From Sulfitobacter maritimus (GTDB lineage: Bacteria; Pseudomonadota; Alphaproteobacteria; Rhodobacterales; Rhodobacteraceae), in the NCBI RefSeq assembly GCF_013346665.1, contig NZ_JABVBB010000022.1, positions 62,001 through 126,000 of the forward strand: DNA of 64,000 nt. The letters run 5' to 3'. A program made the translations under genes and the position numbers. This document shows, piece after piece, positions 42,342 to 51,859 of the stretch. Every line of letters starts with the position of its first letter. The first letter of the stretch is position 1. The notes under the pieces are model-generated. The model was not told the DNA's origin and ran no database searches. It saw only the letters and a list, made by a program, of their open reading frames with translations.

Positions 42342-43421
42342 ATGAAAACGGGCTTTCGAGGCACGTTTGTCATAAGCTGGTCGCAAACAGAGATCGACGG
42401 TCTTGAGGCCGCGCCGCTCTTGGCGCTTGAGGTGGGGTCAGCTTGGGCGTGGCGCGGCGATGTCATCCGCGTGGATGGCCCGACCGACGTGTTGCGGCTG
42501 GACCAGGCAGACGAGGCCGCAGAACTGCGCAAACGCGCGGCACGTATGGTGGATCGCTTGATTGGCGCAACCTTGGAAGAGGCTGGCCATCTGTCCCCCA
42601 AGGTCCGCGCCGCGCGTGATGATATACCCTTAATGAAGAACAGCTTTCTCGTCACGGACGGGGCCTGCTCCTATACCGTGACAGTGATTGACGCAGGCCA
42701 GGGGCGTCAGCCGTATCTGATGTTCATCGACGAAATGCCGCCGCGCAATACCGACCTTTGGGTGGTACGCCATACGCTGGGCCAGTGGCCTATGGCTGGT
42801 GCGGCGCAGCCGGGAGCAGAGGCGGGGGTGATCTGTTTTACCCCCGGCACCCGCCTGCGCACGCCGCGCGGCCTTGCCCTGATCGAAGACCTGCGCGAAG
42901 GCGATTTCCTCCAGACCAAAGACAATGGGGCGCAACCGATTGATTGGATCGGTCGTCGTCATATGTCCGGCGCGCGGTTCCATGCCCTGCCGCACCTGCG
43001 TCCGGTGCGGTTCCGGGCGGGGGCCTTGGGTCATATGATTCCCGATAGCGGTCTTGTCGTCTCGCCCGAGCATCGCATTCTGCTGGGCGGGGCCAAGGCG
43101 CGGGAATTGTTCTGCACGGATGAGGTTTTGGTATCGGCCAAAGATCTGGTCAACCACAGCACGGTGACGGTGGATATGGGCTTGCGCGGGATGACCTATA
43201 TCCATGTCATGATGGACCGCCATCAGGTGATCTGGGCCAATGGGGTGGAGACAGAGAGCTTCCATCCTGCCTCCGCCCCGTTGGATGCGCTGGCCGAGCC
43301 AGACCGGCTGCGGCTATTGCGAGCCTATCCCGATCTGGCGATTGACCCCCACAGCTATGGCAGCTTTGCGCGGCGGAACTTGTCGGCGTCCGAAGCGGCG
43401 ATTTTGCAGCACGCCGCATAA
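42342..43421 (+). CDS. Hint-domain (Hedgehog/intein-type) protein
   Basis: A 359-residue protein. The N-terminal 160 residues have no clear match. Then GVICFTPGTRLRTPRGLALIEDLREGDFLQTKDNG is the start of a Hint domain with the nucleophilic Cys; GLVVSPEHRILLGG is the second conserved block. The domain is typical for Roseobacters, where it is often an autoprocessing or secreted calcium-type protein module, but no RTX repeats are here. Function unknown. Confidence 0.85.
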   Translation: MKTGFRGTFVISWSQTEIDGLEAAPLLALEVGSAWAWRGDVIRVDGPTDVLRLDQADEAAELRKRAARMVDRLIGATLEEAGHLSPKVRAARDDIPLMKNSFLVTDGACSYTVTVIDAGQGRQPYLMFIDEMPPRNTDLWVVRHTLGQWPMAGAAQPGAEAGVICFTPGTRLRTPRGLALIEDLREGDFLQTKDNGAQPIDWIGRRHMSGARFHALPHLRPVRFRAGALGHMIPDSGLVVSPEHRILLGGAKARELFCTDEVLVSAKDLVNHSTVTVDMGLRGMTYIHVMMDRHQVIWANGVETESFHPASAPLDALAEPDRLRLLRAYPDLAIDPHSYGSFARRNLSASEAAILQHAA

Positions 43422-43545
43422 GTCATCACCGCCGCTACCGACCACGATCGGCGGCGCAGACCCGCGAGCGGGCCACGCCGCAGGCATGCTTACAGCATGA
43501 CGCTGCCCGGCTTTCGGCCAAGCGGGACATTCAGGTGGGGGGAGC

Positions 43546-44115
43546 TTACCCTTCGGCCTGATCCCCAATCAGTGCAGCCACAATCGCCCGCGCACTTTCA
43601 GAATCCCATTCCGCATCCCCCTGCAACCGTGCAATCTCGCGGCCTTCCCGGTCCAGCAGCACGGTAATGGGCAGGCCAAAGATGCCCATCTGGCTGGCCA
43701 GCTTTTGCTTTGGGTCTTGGTGACGCGGCAGGCTGTCGACGCCCGCTTCTGCAAAGAACCGCTTGATCCCCTCGGGCGAGTTGCGCCCCGTCGCGATGGT
43801 CAGCACCTGAAAGTCATCGCCGCCAAATTCCTTTTGCAACGCGTTCAACTGCGGCATTTCCTTGCGGCAGGGCGCGCACCACGTGGCCCAGAAGTTGACC
43901 AGCACATATTTGCCCTCAAAGTCCGCCAGCGTCATCGGCGTGCTGTCGTCCTCACGCTCAAATGTCGCATCAGAGGTGGCTTGGGGTGCATCGTGGATCA
44001 CGAGTTTCTTCATGTCCCCGTCGCGCAGCCCGGCAATGTCAGCCGTTCCGGCAAGGGCGGGGTTTGCACCTGCGACAAGCAGCGTATAAACGAAGCCGAG
44101 CACGAGATTTTTCAT
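43546..44115 (-). CDS. TlpA-family thiol:disulfide oxidoreductase
   Basis: A secreted thioredoxin-fold protein of 189 residues. ATG at 44113-44115, preceded by GGAGG. A signal peptide (ending ANPALAG) precedes the WCAPC active site in [16 protein letters not shown] and the cis-proline GLPITVLLD. Likely involved in periplasmic disulfide reduction, for example cytochrome maturation. Divergent to argH with only 23 bases between start codons. Confidence 0.88.
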   Translation of the reverse strand: MKNLVLGFVYTLLVAGANPALAGTADIAGLRDGDMKKLVIHDAPQATSDATFEREDDSTPMTLADFEGKYVLVNFWATWCAPCRKEMPQLNALQKEFGGDDFQVLTIATGRNSPEGIKRFFAEAGVDSLPRHQDPKQKLASQMGIFGLPITVLLDREGREIARLQGDAEWDSESARAIVAALIGDQAEG

Positions 44116-44138
44116 ACGTCCCTCCAAGGGTATTCAAC

Positions 44139-45530
44139 ATGACCGACACGACCTCGAACAAGATGTGGGGTGGCCGTTTTGCCGCCGGACCGGACGCGAT
44201 CATGGAGGCGATTAACGCCTCGATCGGGTTCGACAAACGGATGGCCGCGCAAGACATCAAAGGGTCGCGTGCCCATGCCGCCATGCTGGCAGCCACAGGC
44301 ATCCTGACTGATAGCGATGCTGAAGCCATACGGGAAGGGCTTCTCACAATCTTGTCAGAGATCGAAGAGGGCCGGTTCGAGTTCTCCGCTGCGCTGGAAG
44401 ACATCCACATGAACGTCGAAGCGCGGCTGAAAGAGCTGATCGGTGAGCCCGCAGGCCGCCTACACACGGGTCGAAGCCGCAATGACCAAGTCGCTACGGA
44501 TTTCAAACTCTGGGTGCGCGACCAGTTGGACGCCGCTGATGAGGGTCTGCAAGCGCTGATCCGCGCGCTTTTGTCTCAGGCTGAAGCGGGAGCCGATTGG
44601 GTGATGCCCGGGTTCACTCATCTGCAAACCGCCCAGCCCGTGACATGGGGCCATCACATGATGGCCTATGTCGAGATGTTTGGCCGCGACCTGTCGCGCT
44701 TCCGCGATGCGCGCAAACGGATGAACGAATGTCCCCTGGGCGCGGCGGCACTTGCTGGCACCTCCTTCCCAATTGACCGCGAGATGACGGCAGAGGCGCT
44801 CGGCTTTGACCGCCCCGCCGCGAATTCCCTCGACGCCGTGAGCGACCGCGACTTCGCGTTGGAATTCATGTCGGCGGCCAGCATCTGCGCGATGCACCTG
44901 TCGCGCTTCGCCGAAGAACTGGTGATCTGGTCGTCGGCGCAGTTCCGCTTCGTGGCGCTGTCGGACCGTTTCTCGACCGGCTCCTCGATCATGCCGCAAA
45001 AGAAAAACCCCGATGCCGCCGAGCTGATCCGCGCCAAAGTGGGCCGCATTTTTGGCGCGAACACCGCGCTGATGATGGTGATGAAGGGCTTGCCGCTGGC
45101 CTATTCCAAGGACATGCAGGAAGACAAAGAACAGGTCTTTGACGCTGCCGACAACCTGATGCTCGCGCTGGCCGCGATGACCGGGATGGTAGGCGACATG
45201 ACCGCCGAACGTGAGAACCTCGCCGCTGCGGCAGGCTCCGGTTTCTCCACCGCCACCGATCTGGCCGATTGGCTGGTACGCGTGCCGAACCTGCCCTTCC
45301 GCGACGCGCATCACGTGACCGGCACATTGGTTGCCATGGCCGAGAAGCAGGGTTGCGATCTGCCCGACCTCACGCTGAAGCAGATGCAGTCGGTCCATGG
45401 CGAGATCACTAAGGACGTTTTCGATGTGCTTGGCGTCGATAATTCGGTAAACTCGCGCATGTCTTACGGCGGCACCGCCCCTGCGCAGGTGCGTGCTCAA
45501 GTCACGCGTTGGAAGGAAATCCTGAAGTGA
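44139..45530 (+). CDS. argH: Argininosuccinate lyase
   Basis: Last step of arginine synthesis, splitting argininosuccinate to arginine and fumarate; 463 residues. The start ATG at 44139 gives [39 protein letters not shown] (signature), [13 protein letters not shown] and [15 protein letters not shown] are present. It heads an operon-like run with two small lipoprotein genes, a DUF2834 gene and lysA. Confidence 0.96.
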   Translation: MTDTTSNKMWGGRFAAGPDAIMEAINASIGFDKRMAAQDIKGSRAHAAMLAATGILTDSDAEAIREGLLTILSEIEEGRFEFSAALEDIHMNVEARLKELIGEPAGRLHTGRSRNDQVATDFKLWVRDQLDAADEGLQALIRALLSQAEAGADWVMPGFTHLQTAQPVTWGHHMMAYVEMFGRDLSRFRDARKRMNECPLGAAALAGTSFPIDREMTAEALGFDRPAANSLDAVSDRDFALEFMSAASICAMHLSRFAEELVIWSSAQFRFVALSDRFSTGSSIMPQKKNPDAAELIRAKVGRIFGANTALMMVMKGLPLAYSKDMQEDKEQVFDAADNLMLALAAMTGMVGDMTAERENLAAAAGSGFSTATDLADWLVRVPNLPFRDAHHVTGTLVAMAEKQGCDLPDLTLKQMQSVHGEITKDVFDVLGVDNSVNSRMSYGGTAPAQVRAQVTRWKEILK

Positions 45531-45706
45531 AACGCAGCCTCGCGATCCTCTCTCTGCTGACCCTCGCCGCCTGCGGAGCGGATGGCGAGCCAGTGCGGCC
45601 CACCGCCAGCACGAGCGTCACCATGTCCTCTTCTGGCGTTGCAGTTGGCACGACGCTTGGCGTGGCACGCGGTCCCTTTTCAGTCGCCTTGGGAATAGGC
45701 GGTTGA
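45527..45706 (+). CDS. Small lipoprotein after argH
   Basis: A 59-residue lipoprotein. It starts at GTG 45527-45529, overlapping the argH stop as [21 protein letters not shown] has a lipobox LAAC. The rest is small, Ser/Gly/Val-rich. Conserved position after argH in related genomes is recalled from general knowledge, not tested. Function unknown. Confidence 0.7.
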   Translation: MKRSLAILSLLTLAACGADGEPVRPTASTSVTMSSSGVAVGTTLGVARGPFSVALGIGG

Positions 45707-45846
45707 GAGGCACGGCGGTCCTTCTGAGCCTTTTGGTGCTGGCGGCTTGCACGCCCCCGGCGCCGCAACAGGACAGGCCCCCGGCACCTGCGCCGGGTAT
45801 TAGCCTTTCGGGCTACGCCACCGTCGGCGTGGCCAAGACATTCTGA
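45703..45846 (+). CDS. Very small lipoprotein (unrecognised, 47 residues)
   Basis: TTG start at 45703 overlaps the previous stop as TTGA. The product [20 protein letters not shown] has a lipobox LAAC, then proline-rich residues and GISLSGYATVGVAKTF. It is too short for routine gene finding. Start codon is inferred; length is 47 residues. Ends 1 base before the next gene. Confidence 0.55.
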   Translation: MRGTAVLLSLLVLAACTPPAPQQDRPPAPAPGISLSGYATVGVAKTF

Positions 45847-45847
45847 G

Positions 45848-46165
45848 ATGTCGCCGCTCCGGATGCTCTACCTCGCCCTTGCACTCTGGGGCGCGATCCA
45901 TCCGATGTATTACTTCGTCACGTGGTTCAACGCAGAGGGCTGGAGCCTGAGCACCATGGTCGATGCGTGGCATGCCAATGCCGCCGCCAGCGGGCTGGTC
46001 TGGGATCTGACCATCGCTGCCGTCACGCTCACCATTTGGATCATTGCTGAAGTCGCCGTGCGCCGCAATTTCCGCGCGCTGATTGCCATTCCCGCCACGT
46101 TCTGTATTGGGGTGAGCTGTGGCCTGCCGCTCTATCTGTTCCTGCGGACAGCGCCAATCAAATAG
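45848..46165 (+). CDS. DUF2834 membrane protein
   Basis: A 105-residue protein with three transmembrane helices (LYLALALWGAIHPMYYFV, WDLTIAAVTLTIWIIAEV and the last one). This is the DUF2834 family pattern. Its start is 1 base after the small lipoprotein stop. Function unknown; lysA follows 28 bases later. Confidence 0.82.
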   Translation: MSPLRMLYLALALWGAIHPMYYFVTWFNAEGWSLSTMVDAWHANAAASGLVWDLTIAAVTLTIWIIAEVAVRRNFRALIAIPATFCIGVSCGLPLYLFLRTAPIK

Positions 46166-46193
46166 AGCCGGGACGACATAGGGCGACGCGCAG

Positions 46194-47459
46194 ATGGATC
46201 ATTTTCTCTATAAAGACGGTGTCTTGCACGCCGAGGATGTAAGCTTGGCCGAGATCGCCGCCGCTGTCGGCACGCCGGTCTATGTCTATTCCACGGCCAC
46301 GCTGCTGCGGCATTTCCACCTGTTTGATGACGCGCTTTCGGGGATGGATCATCTGGTCTGCTACGCGATGAAGGCCAATTCTAACCAAGCCGTGTTGCGC
46401 ACGCTGGCGCAGGCCGGGGCGGGGATGGATGTCGTCTCGGGCGGGGAATACCGCCGGGCCAAAGCAGCCGGGGTGCCGGGCGACAAGATCGTTTTCTCAG
46501 GCGTGGGCAAGACCCGCGCGGAGATGGAACTGGCACTGACGGGGGGCATTCGGCAGTTCAATGTCGAAAGCGAACCGGAGATGATCCTGCTCGATCAAGT
46601 CGCGCGGGAGCTGGGCAAAGTCGCACCAATCACCATCCGTGTGAACCCGGATGTGGACGCCAAGACCCATGCAAAGATCGCCACCGGCAAGAGCGAGAAC
46701 AAGTTCGGCATCCCCATCGCCCGCGCCCGCGAGGTCTATGCCATGGCGGCTAAGCTGCCGGGGTTGGAAATCGTCGGCATCGACGTGCATATCGGTAGCC
46801 AATTGACCGATCTTGCCCCCTTTGAGCAGGCCTATACCAAAGTGGCGGAACTGACCGAGGTGCTACGCGCCGATGGGCACAACATCCGGCGGTTGGACTT
46901 GGGCGGCGGTCTGGGCATTCCTTATGAACGCTCCAATACCGCACCGCCACTGCCCACCGACTACGGCGCGATGGTCCAACGCGTGTTGGGGCATCTGGAT
47001 TGCGAGGTCGAGATTGAGCCGGGGCGTCTGATTGCTGGCAACGCAGGCGTTTTGGTGAGCGAGGTGATCTATCTCAAATCCGGCGAAGGGCGTGATTTCC
47101 TGATCCTTGATGCCGCGATGAACGATCTGATCCGGCCCGCGATGTATGATGCGTGGCATGACATCGTGCCGCTGAATGAGCCTGCACCGGGGGGCGAGCC
47201 GCGCCCGGTGGATATTGTCGGGCCGGTCTGCGAGTCGGGCGATACGTTTGCCAAACAGCGCATGATGCCAGCGCTTGGGTCCGGCGATCTGGTGGCGTTC
47301 CGCTCGGCCGGGGCCTATGGCGCGGTGATGAGCAGCGAGTATAATTCGCGGCCCCTGATCCCTGAAGTTTTGGTTAATGGCGATCAATTCGCGGTTATCC
47401 GCCCAAGGCCGAGCTTTGACGAAATGATAAACCGCGATACCATCCCTGAATGGCTCTGA
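46194..47459 (+). CDS. lysA: Diaminopimelate decarboxylase
   Basis: Final step of lysine synthesis, 421 residues, PLP-dependent. LVCYAMKANSNQAV holds the PLP lysine; HIGSQLTDL, EPGRLIAGNAGVLV and GPVCESGDTFA are family motifs. Follows argH and the small genes, in the Roseobacter arrangement. Start ATG at 46194. Confidence 0.96.
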   Translation: MDHFLYKDGVLHAEDVSLAEIAAAVGTPVYVYSTATLLRHFHLFDDALSGMDHLVCYAMKANSNQAVLRTLAQAGAGMDVVSGGEYRRAKAAGVPGDKIVFSGVGKTRAEMELALTGGIRQFNVESEPEMILLDQVARELGKVAPITIRVNPDVDAKTHAKIATGKSENKFGIPIARAREVYAMAAKLPGLEIVGIDVHIGSQLTDLAPFEQAYTKVAELTEVLRADGHNIRRLDLGGGLGIPYERSNTAPPLPTDYGAMVQRVLGHLDCEVEIEPGRLIAGNAGVLVSEVIYLKSGEGRDFLILDAAMNDLIRPAMYDAWHDIVPLNEPAPGGEPRPVDIVGPVCESGDTFAKQRMMPALGSGDLVAFRSAGAYGAVMSSEYNSRPLIPEVLVNGDQFAVIRPRPSFDEMINRDTIPEWL

Positions 47460-47494
47460 CGGCACCCCGCCGCTGGAGCGCAGGAGCGTGACCT

Positions 47495-50041
47495 ATGCGG
47501 ACATCCACTGACAGGACAGAAGGGCTGCGCGCGTTGCGTTGGCCGCTGCGGCTGACCTGGGCGGGGATGTTGGCAGAGACCTTGGTGCAGGCGTTCTGGC
47601 CGATGCTGACGCTTTGTCTGGCGGTGTTGGCGCTGCTAATGATGGGGGTGCAAGAGCGCCTCACTGGCACGCCGCTTTGGGCGGTGCTGACGCTGGTTGG
47701 TCTGTCGTTTCTTGGCACGGTGATCTTTGCGGTGCGGCGCTTTCGTGTGCCATCGCAGCAGGTGGCTTTGGCGCGGTTGGACGCCAGCCTGCCGGGGCGG
47801 CCGATCCGCGCGCTTCTGGACGATCAGGCGATTGGCGCGGGCGACGCGGCCTCTGCCGCCGTGTGGCAGGCCCATCAAAAGCGCATGGCAGAACGGGCGG
47901 CACAGGCGCAGCCGGTCAAGGGCGATCTGCGGGTGGCCAAGGCCGATCCTTATGCGCTGCGCTATGTGGCGTTGTTGGCCTTTGTCGTGGCCTTGGTTTT
48001 CGGCTCGGTCTGGCGGTTGGGGGAGGTGTCGCTGACCCCCGGCGGGACGGGCGCGGCGCTGGCCTCTGGCCCGGTCTGGGAAGGCTGGGCAGAACCGCCG
48101 CGCCATACCGGCAAACCGACGCTTTATCTGAATGACCTTGAGCCGGGACCGCTGTCGCTGCCAGCCGGAACGCTGATTACCCTGCGCCTTTATGGCGAAT
48201 TGGGCGCGTTGTCGGTGGCAGAGACTGTTTCGGGCCGTGAAACGGAAGACGCGTCGGACCCGGCGCAGGATTTCACGCTGCGCCAAAGCGGGCGGATTGC
48301 GATTGAGGGGCCGGGGGCGCGGGCGTGGCAGGTGACGATGCTGCCAGACGCAGCACCACAGGTGACGCGCATGGGACCGCCAGAGGTCACGGCCTTGGGC
48401 GAGATGAGCTTGCCGTTTCAGGCGCGGGATGATTACGGGGTCGAGGCCGGAGAAGCGCGGATCAGCCTTGATCTGGCTGCGGTGGACCGGCGCTATGGCT
48501 TGACCGTCGATCCCGAGCAGCGGGCCGAGATCGTCGTGCCGCTGCCGATGCCCATTGCTGGGGGGCGGCAGCAGTTCGACGAAGCCTTGATCGAGAATTT
48601 CTCCAAACACCCTTGGGCCAACCTGCCGGTGTCGCTGCAACTCTCGGTGCTGGATGCGGCGGAACAGCAGGGCGTGACCGAAGTCAGCCAACTGACTCTG
48701 CCGGGGCGACGGTTTTTCGACCCGGCAGCGGCTGCGGTGATTGAAATGCGGCGCGATCTGCTGTGGTCGCGTAGCAATGCGCCGCGCATTGCGCAGGTGC
48801 TGCGGGCGGTGACCTATGCGCCGGGAGAGGACCTGCGCTCGGAAGTCATGCAACTGCGGCTGCGGCAATTGATCCGGCGGTTGGAACTGCGCGCCCGCTA
48901 TGGGCTGGATGCGGAGGTGCAGGACGACATAGCCGAGGATATGTGGGGGCTGGCGATTGAACTGGAAGAGGGCGTCTTGGCCGATGCTTTGGCGCGGATG
49001 CGCCGGGCGCAGGATCGGCTGAACGAGGCGATGAAGAACGGCGCGTCGGATGCGGAGATTGCCGAGCTGATGGAAGAACTCCGCCGCGCCACCGAAGAGT
49101 ACCTTAAGCAGTTGCAGCGCCAGCAGGCGCAAGAAGGCGAGGGCGAAGGCCAGCAGCCGCAGGGCGAGTCCATGCAGATGACGCAGGATGACCTGCAGCG
49201 CATGATGGACCGTATTCAGGAACTGATGGAACAGGGCCGCATGGCCGAGGCGGAACAGGCGCTGCGCGAGCTTCAAGAATTGATGGAAAACATGCGCGTC
49301 AGCCAAGGTCAGCCGGGCGAGGGCGAAGGCTCACCGGGCGATCAGGCGATGGAGGGGCTGTCAGACACGCTGCGCGAACAGCAGGGGTTGAGCGATCAAG
49401 CGTTTCGCGATCTTCAGGAACAGTACAACCCCGGCGCGAATGCGGGTGAGAATGAGGGCAATGAGGGCCGCGATGGCGGTCAGGGCCGTGGTGAGCGGCA
49501 TGAGGGCCAGTCGGGTGCAGGCGACGCGCCGGGCGAGGAACCTGCGCCGCAGGGATTGGCGGAGCGTCAGCAAGCCCTGCGCGATGAGCTGCGCCGCCAA
49601 GAGAGCCGCTTGCCGGGGCAGGGCACGCCCGAAGGCGAGGCTGCCCGCGATGCTTTGGGGCGTGCGGGCGCGGCGATGGACCGGGCCGGAGAGGCGCTGC
49701 GGCGTGATGAATTGGCTGAGGCGATCGACAATCAGGCCCAAGCGATGGAAGCACTGCGCGAAGGAATGCGCTCCTTGGGCGAGGCGATGGAACAGGAACA
49801 ACGTGAAGGCCAGCCGGGCCAAGGCACCGCCCAAGGTGACCGGCGGGCAGAAGCGCGTGATCCTCTGGGGCGCGAGCAGGGCGGGAATGGCGCTAATAGC
49901 AGCGATGCACCCTTGGCCCAAGGACCAGACGATCAGGGCCGCGCACGGCGCTTGCTCGATGAGATCCGCCGCCGTTCGGGCGAGGCAGGGCGCCCCGAAT
50001 TAGAGCGCGATTACCTCAACCGGTTGTTGGATCGGTTTTAA
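47495..50041 (+). CDS. TIGR02302/DUF4175 family membrane protein
   Basis: An 848-residue protein with two N-terminal transmembrane helices (near 30-75) and another around residue 155, then a large domain. The C-terminal half is extremely rich in Gln, Glu and Arg, with coiled-coil repeats (QQQAQEGEGEGQQPQGE type) and ends NRLLDRF. This is the TIGR02302 family of alphaproteobacteria. Function unknown; possible envelope role. Large minus-strand frame over it is a shadow. Confidence 0.85.
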   Translation: MRTSTDRTEGLRALRWPLRLTWAGMLAETLVQAFWPMLTLCLAVLALLMMGVQERLTGTPLWAVLTLVGLSFLGTVIFAVRRFRVPSQQVALARLDASLPGRPIRALLDDQAIGAGDAASAAVWQAHQKRMAERAAQAQPVKGDLRVAKADPYALRYVALLAFVVALVFGSVWRLGEVSLTPGGTGAALASGPVWEGWAEPPRHTGKPTLYLNDLEPGPLSLPAGTLITLRLYGELGALSVAETVSGRETEDASDPAQDFTLRQSGRIAIEGPGARAWQVTMLPDAAPQVTRMGPPEVTALGEMSLPFQARDDYGVEAGEARISLDLAAVDRRYGLTVDPEQRAEIVVPLPMPIAGGRQQFDEALIENFSKHPWANLPVSLQLSVLDAAEQQGVTEVSQLTLPGRRFFDPAAAAVIEMRRDLLWSRSNAPRIAQVLRAVTYAPGEDLRSEVMQLRLRQLIRRLELRARYGLDAEVQDDIAEDMWGLAIELEEGVLADALARMRRAQDRLNEAMKNGASDAEIAELMEELRRATEEYLKQLQRQQAQEGEGEGQQPQGESMQMTQDDLQRMMDRIQELMEQGRMAEAEQALRELQELMENMRVSQGQPGEGEGSPGDQAMEGLSDTLREQQGLSDQAFRDLQEQYNPGANAGENEGNEGRDGGQGRGERHEGQSGAGDAPGEEPAPQGLAERQQALRDELRRQESRLPGQGTPEGEAARDALGRAGAAMDRAGEALRRDELAEAIDNQAQAMEALREGMRSLGEAMEQEQREGQPGQGTAQGDRRAEARDPLGREQGGNGANSSDAPLAQGPDDQGRARRLLDEIRRRSGEAGRPELERDYLNRLLDRF

Positions 50042-50047
50042 CTGCGA

Positions 50048-51004
50048 TCAGCCCTGAGACTGGGTGGCCACCGTGTCGAGCCAGACCAGCAAATCCTGCA
50101 ACTGACCGTCCAGCCAAAGCCGAGCGTCATCCATCATGGCGACATAGGACGACAGATAGGGATCGGCCTGCGGCAAAGACTGCGCAATCTGCGGCGCATA
50201 GACATAGATCAGCGACAAGACAGCCGCCAATGCTAGCATCAGGACAAAGCCGCGCATGAACCCCCCAGAGCTACGCTCCTTCTGTGGGGTGTCGAGCGCT
50301 GCGGTGGGCGTTGGTCCTGCGTTCTGGCCACGGTCATGGCGCAGGGTTGAATTGATCTCTTCGACATCAGGCAGCAACGCCCGGCGGGAGGCGGCGGGGG
50401 CTGCGGCTTCCGGGCCTGCGGGCTCAGGTTCACCGCGCATCCGGGCCATTCGCACGCGGGCTTCATGGGCGCGGCGCTCGGCCTCCGTGTCGGCGGTTGC
50501 GGTGTCCTCAGCCTGTGGCTGCTCTACCTCATCGGGCGTGGCCTGTTGCGGCGCTGGCTCTGATAGGCCATCATCTAGGCCAAGTTCAGGCTGGCTTTCC
50601 AAGGGGGCGGACTGGCGGCGGCGTGCTTCTTGCTCGGCGGCGGCCTCTTGGCGCAGGATCTCAGCCACGGCAGGGTCCAACTGGCGCCGCGCGGGGGGCG
50701 GTGTGGCAGGGGCGTCGGCCTCGGCCTTCAGATTGGGGAAGGGGTGCTCAGAAGACACATCCTCGTTTACGCCTGCAACGACATCTTCCGGCTCGTCATC
50801 TTCAAACTCATCCTCATCGCGGCTGCCCAAACTGGCCTCAAAAGCCGCTCGCTCCTCTGCGTCGTCCTCTTCGGGGGCGGTGTCGGGATGGTGCTGAAAC
50901 CACGTTTGCCCGCAATTTGAACATTGCACATCGCGACCGCTCTTTGGCATCACCTCATCGGGGACTTCGTATTGCGCGTCGCAGTTCGGGCAGATCAGCC
51001 GCAT
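50048..51004 (-). CDS. Zinc-ribbon protein with C-terminal membrane helix
   Basis: A 318-residue protein. MRLICPNCDAQYEVPDEVMP and VQCSNCGQTWF form an MJ0042-type zinc ribbon (two CxxC pairs). A long acidic, low-complexity region follows, then one transmembrane helix near residue 250 (FVLMLALAAVLSLIYVYAP). It is between the TIGR02302 gene and ftsE. The function is unknown; it resembles a membrane-anchored regulator. Confidence 0.83.
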   Translation of the reverse strand: MRLICPNCDAQYEVPDEVMPKSGRDVQCSNCGQTWFQHHPDTAPEEDDAEERAAFEASLGSRDEDEFEDDEPEDVVAGVNEDVSSEHPFPNLKAEADAPATPPPARRQLDPAVAEILRQEAAAEQEARRRQSAPLESQPELGLDDGLSEPAPQQATPDEVEQPQAEDTATADTEAERRAHEARVRMARMRGEPEPAGPEAAAPAASRRALLPDVEEINSTLRHDRGQNAGPTPTAALDTPQKERSSGGFMRGFVLMLALAAVLSLIYVYAPQIAQSLPQADPYLSSYVAMMDDARLWLDGQLQDLLVWLDTVATQSQG

Positions 51005-51181
51005 GGTACTTCCTAGGGTTGTTCGAGCCTGACAGTATTCAGGGCTTCTGGATCGTCAACAAGCAGCATATGTCCTAGAATTACGTAGGAAAAGTGATAT
51101 CTGGGCGGGGTGCCGGGTTCTGGGTGATTGAATCCTTCCCGGTGCTGAGGCACAACAGGTCGAAGTGTTTAGGATGGTGGC

Positions 51182-51859
51182 GTGATAGAGCTCGAAAATG
51201 TGGCTTACAGCTATGGCGGGGGCGAATTGCTGTCGGACATCACGCTGAAACTCGCCCCCGGTTCGTTTCATTTTCTGACCGGCCCTTCGGGCGCGGGCAA
51301 GACCACCTTGATGAAGCTTTGCTATGGGGCGCTTTTGCCCACGGCGGGGCATGTGCGCCTGTTCAACACCGATGTGCGCGAAATGGGCCGCGATGACATT
51401 GCCATGGTGCGGCGGCGCGTCGGCGTGGTGCATCAGGATGTCAAATTCCTCGACCATCTGCCGCTGACTGAGAATGTCGCCCTGCCGTTGAGCGTGGCAG
51501 GCCGTCATGCGGAAGCGGCTGGCACTGACCTCGAAGAGTTAATGTCTTGGGTCGGGCTGACCCACAGGGCAGGTGCGCTGCCGCCTGAGCTTTCGGGCGG
51601 GGAGCGGCAGCGGGCTGCCTTGGCGCGGGCCGTCATCATGTCGCCCGATGTCATCTTGGCGGACGAGCCGACGGGCAATATCGATTGGGAGATGTCTCAG
51701 CGTCTGCTGCACTTGCTGATAGAGTTGAACCGCATGGGCAAGACCGTCTTGATCGCCACCCATGATCTGGGCCTGATCCGCGCCACCAAAGCGCATGTGC
51801 AGGCGCGGGTGCTGCGCATTGCCAATCGGCGCATTCAATTGGCGGGGGCAGATCTGTGA
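51182..51859 (+). CDS. ftsE: Cell division ATP-binding protein FtsE
   Basis: ATPase of the FtsEX complex that controls peptidoglycan hydrolases at the septum, 225 residues. Walker A GPSGAGKTT, signature LSGGERQRAA and Walker B VILADEPTGNID are present. GTG start at 51182. The stop overlaps ftsX by ATGA-type coupling (4 bases). Confidence 0.95.
   Translation: MIELENVAYSYGGGELLSDITLKLAPGSFHFLTGPSGAGKTTLMKLCYGALLPTAGHVRLFNTDVREMGRDDIAMVRRRVGVVHQDVKFLDHLPLTENVALPLSVAGRHAEAAGTDLEELMSWVGLTHRAGALPPELSGGERQRAALARAVIMSPDVILADEPTGNIDWEMSQRLLHLLIELNRMGKTVLIATHDLGLIRATKAHVQARVLRIANRRIQLAGADL

Noticed and set aside
47636-49306. 556-codon open frame antisense to the TIGR02302-type gene
   Set aside because: Arg/His/Gln-rich low-complexity product, mirror of the sense gene; no start signal.
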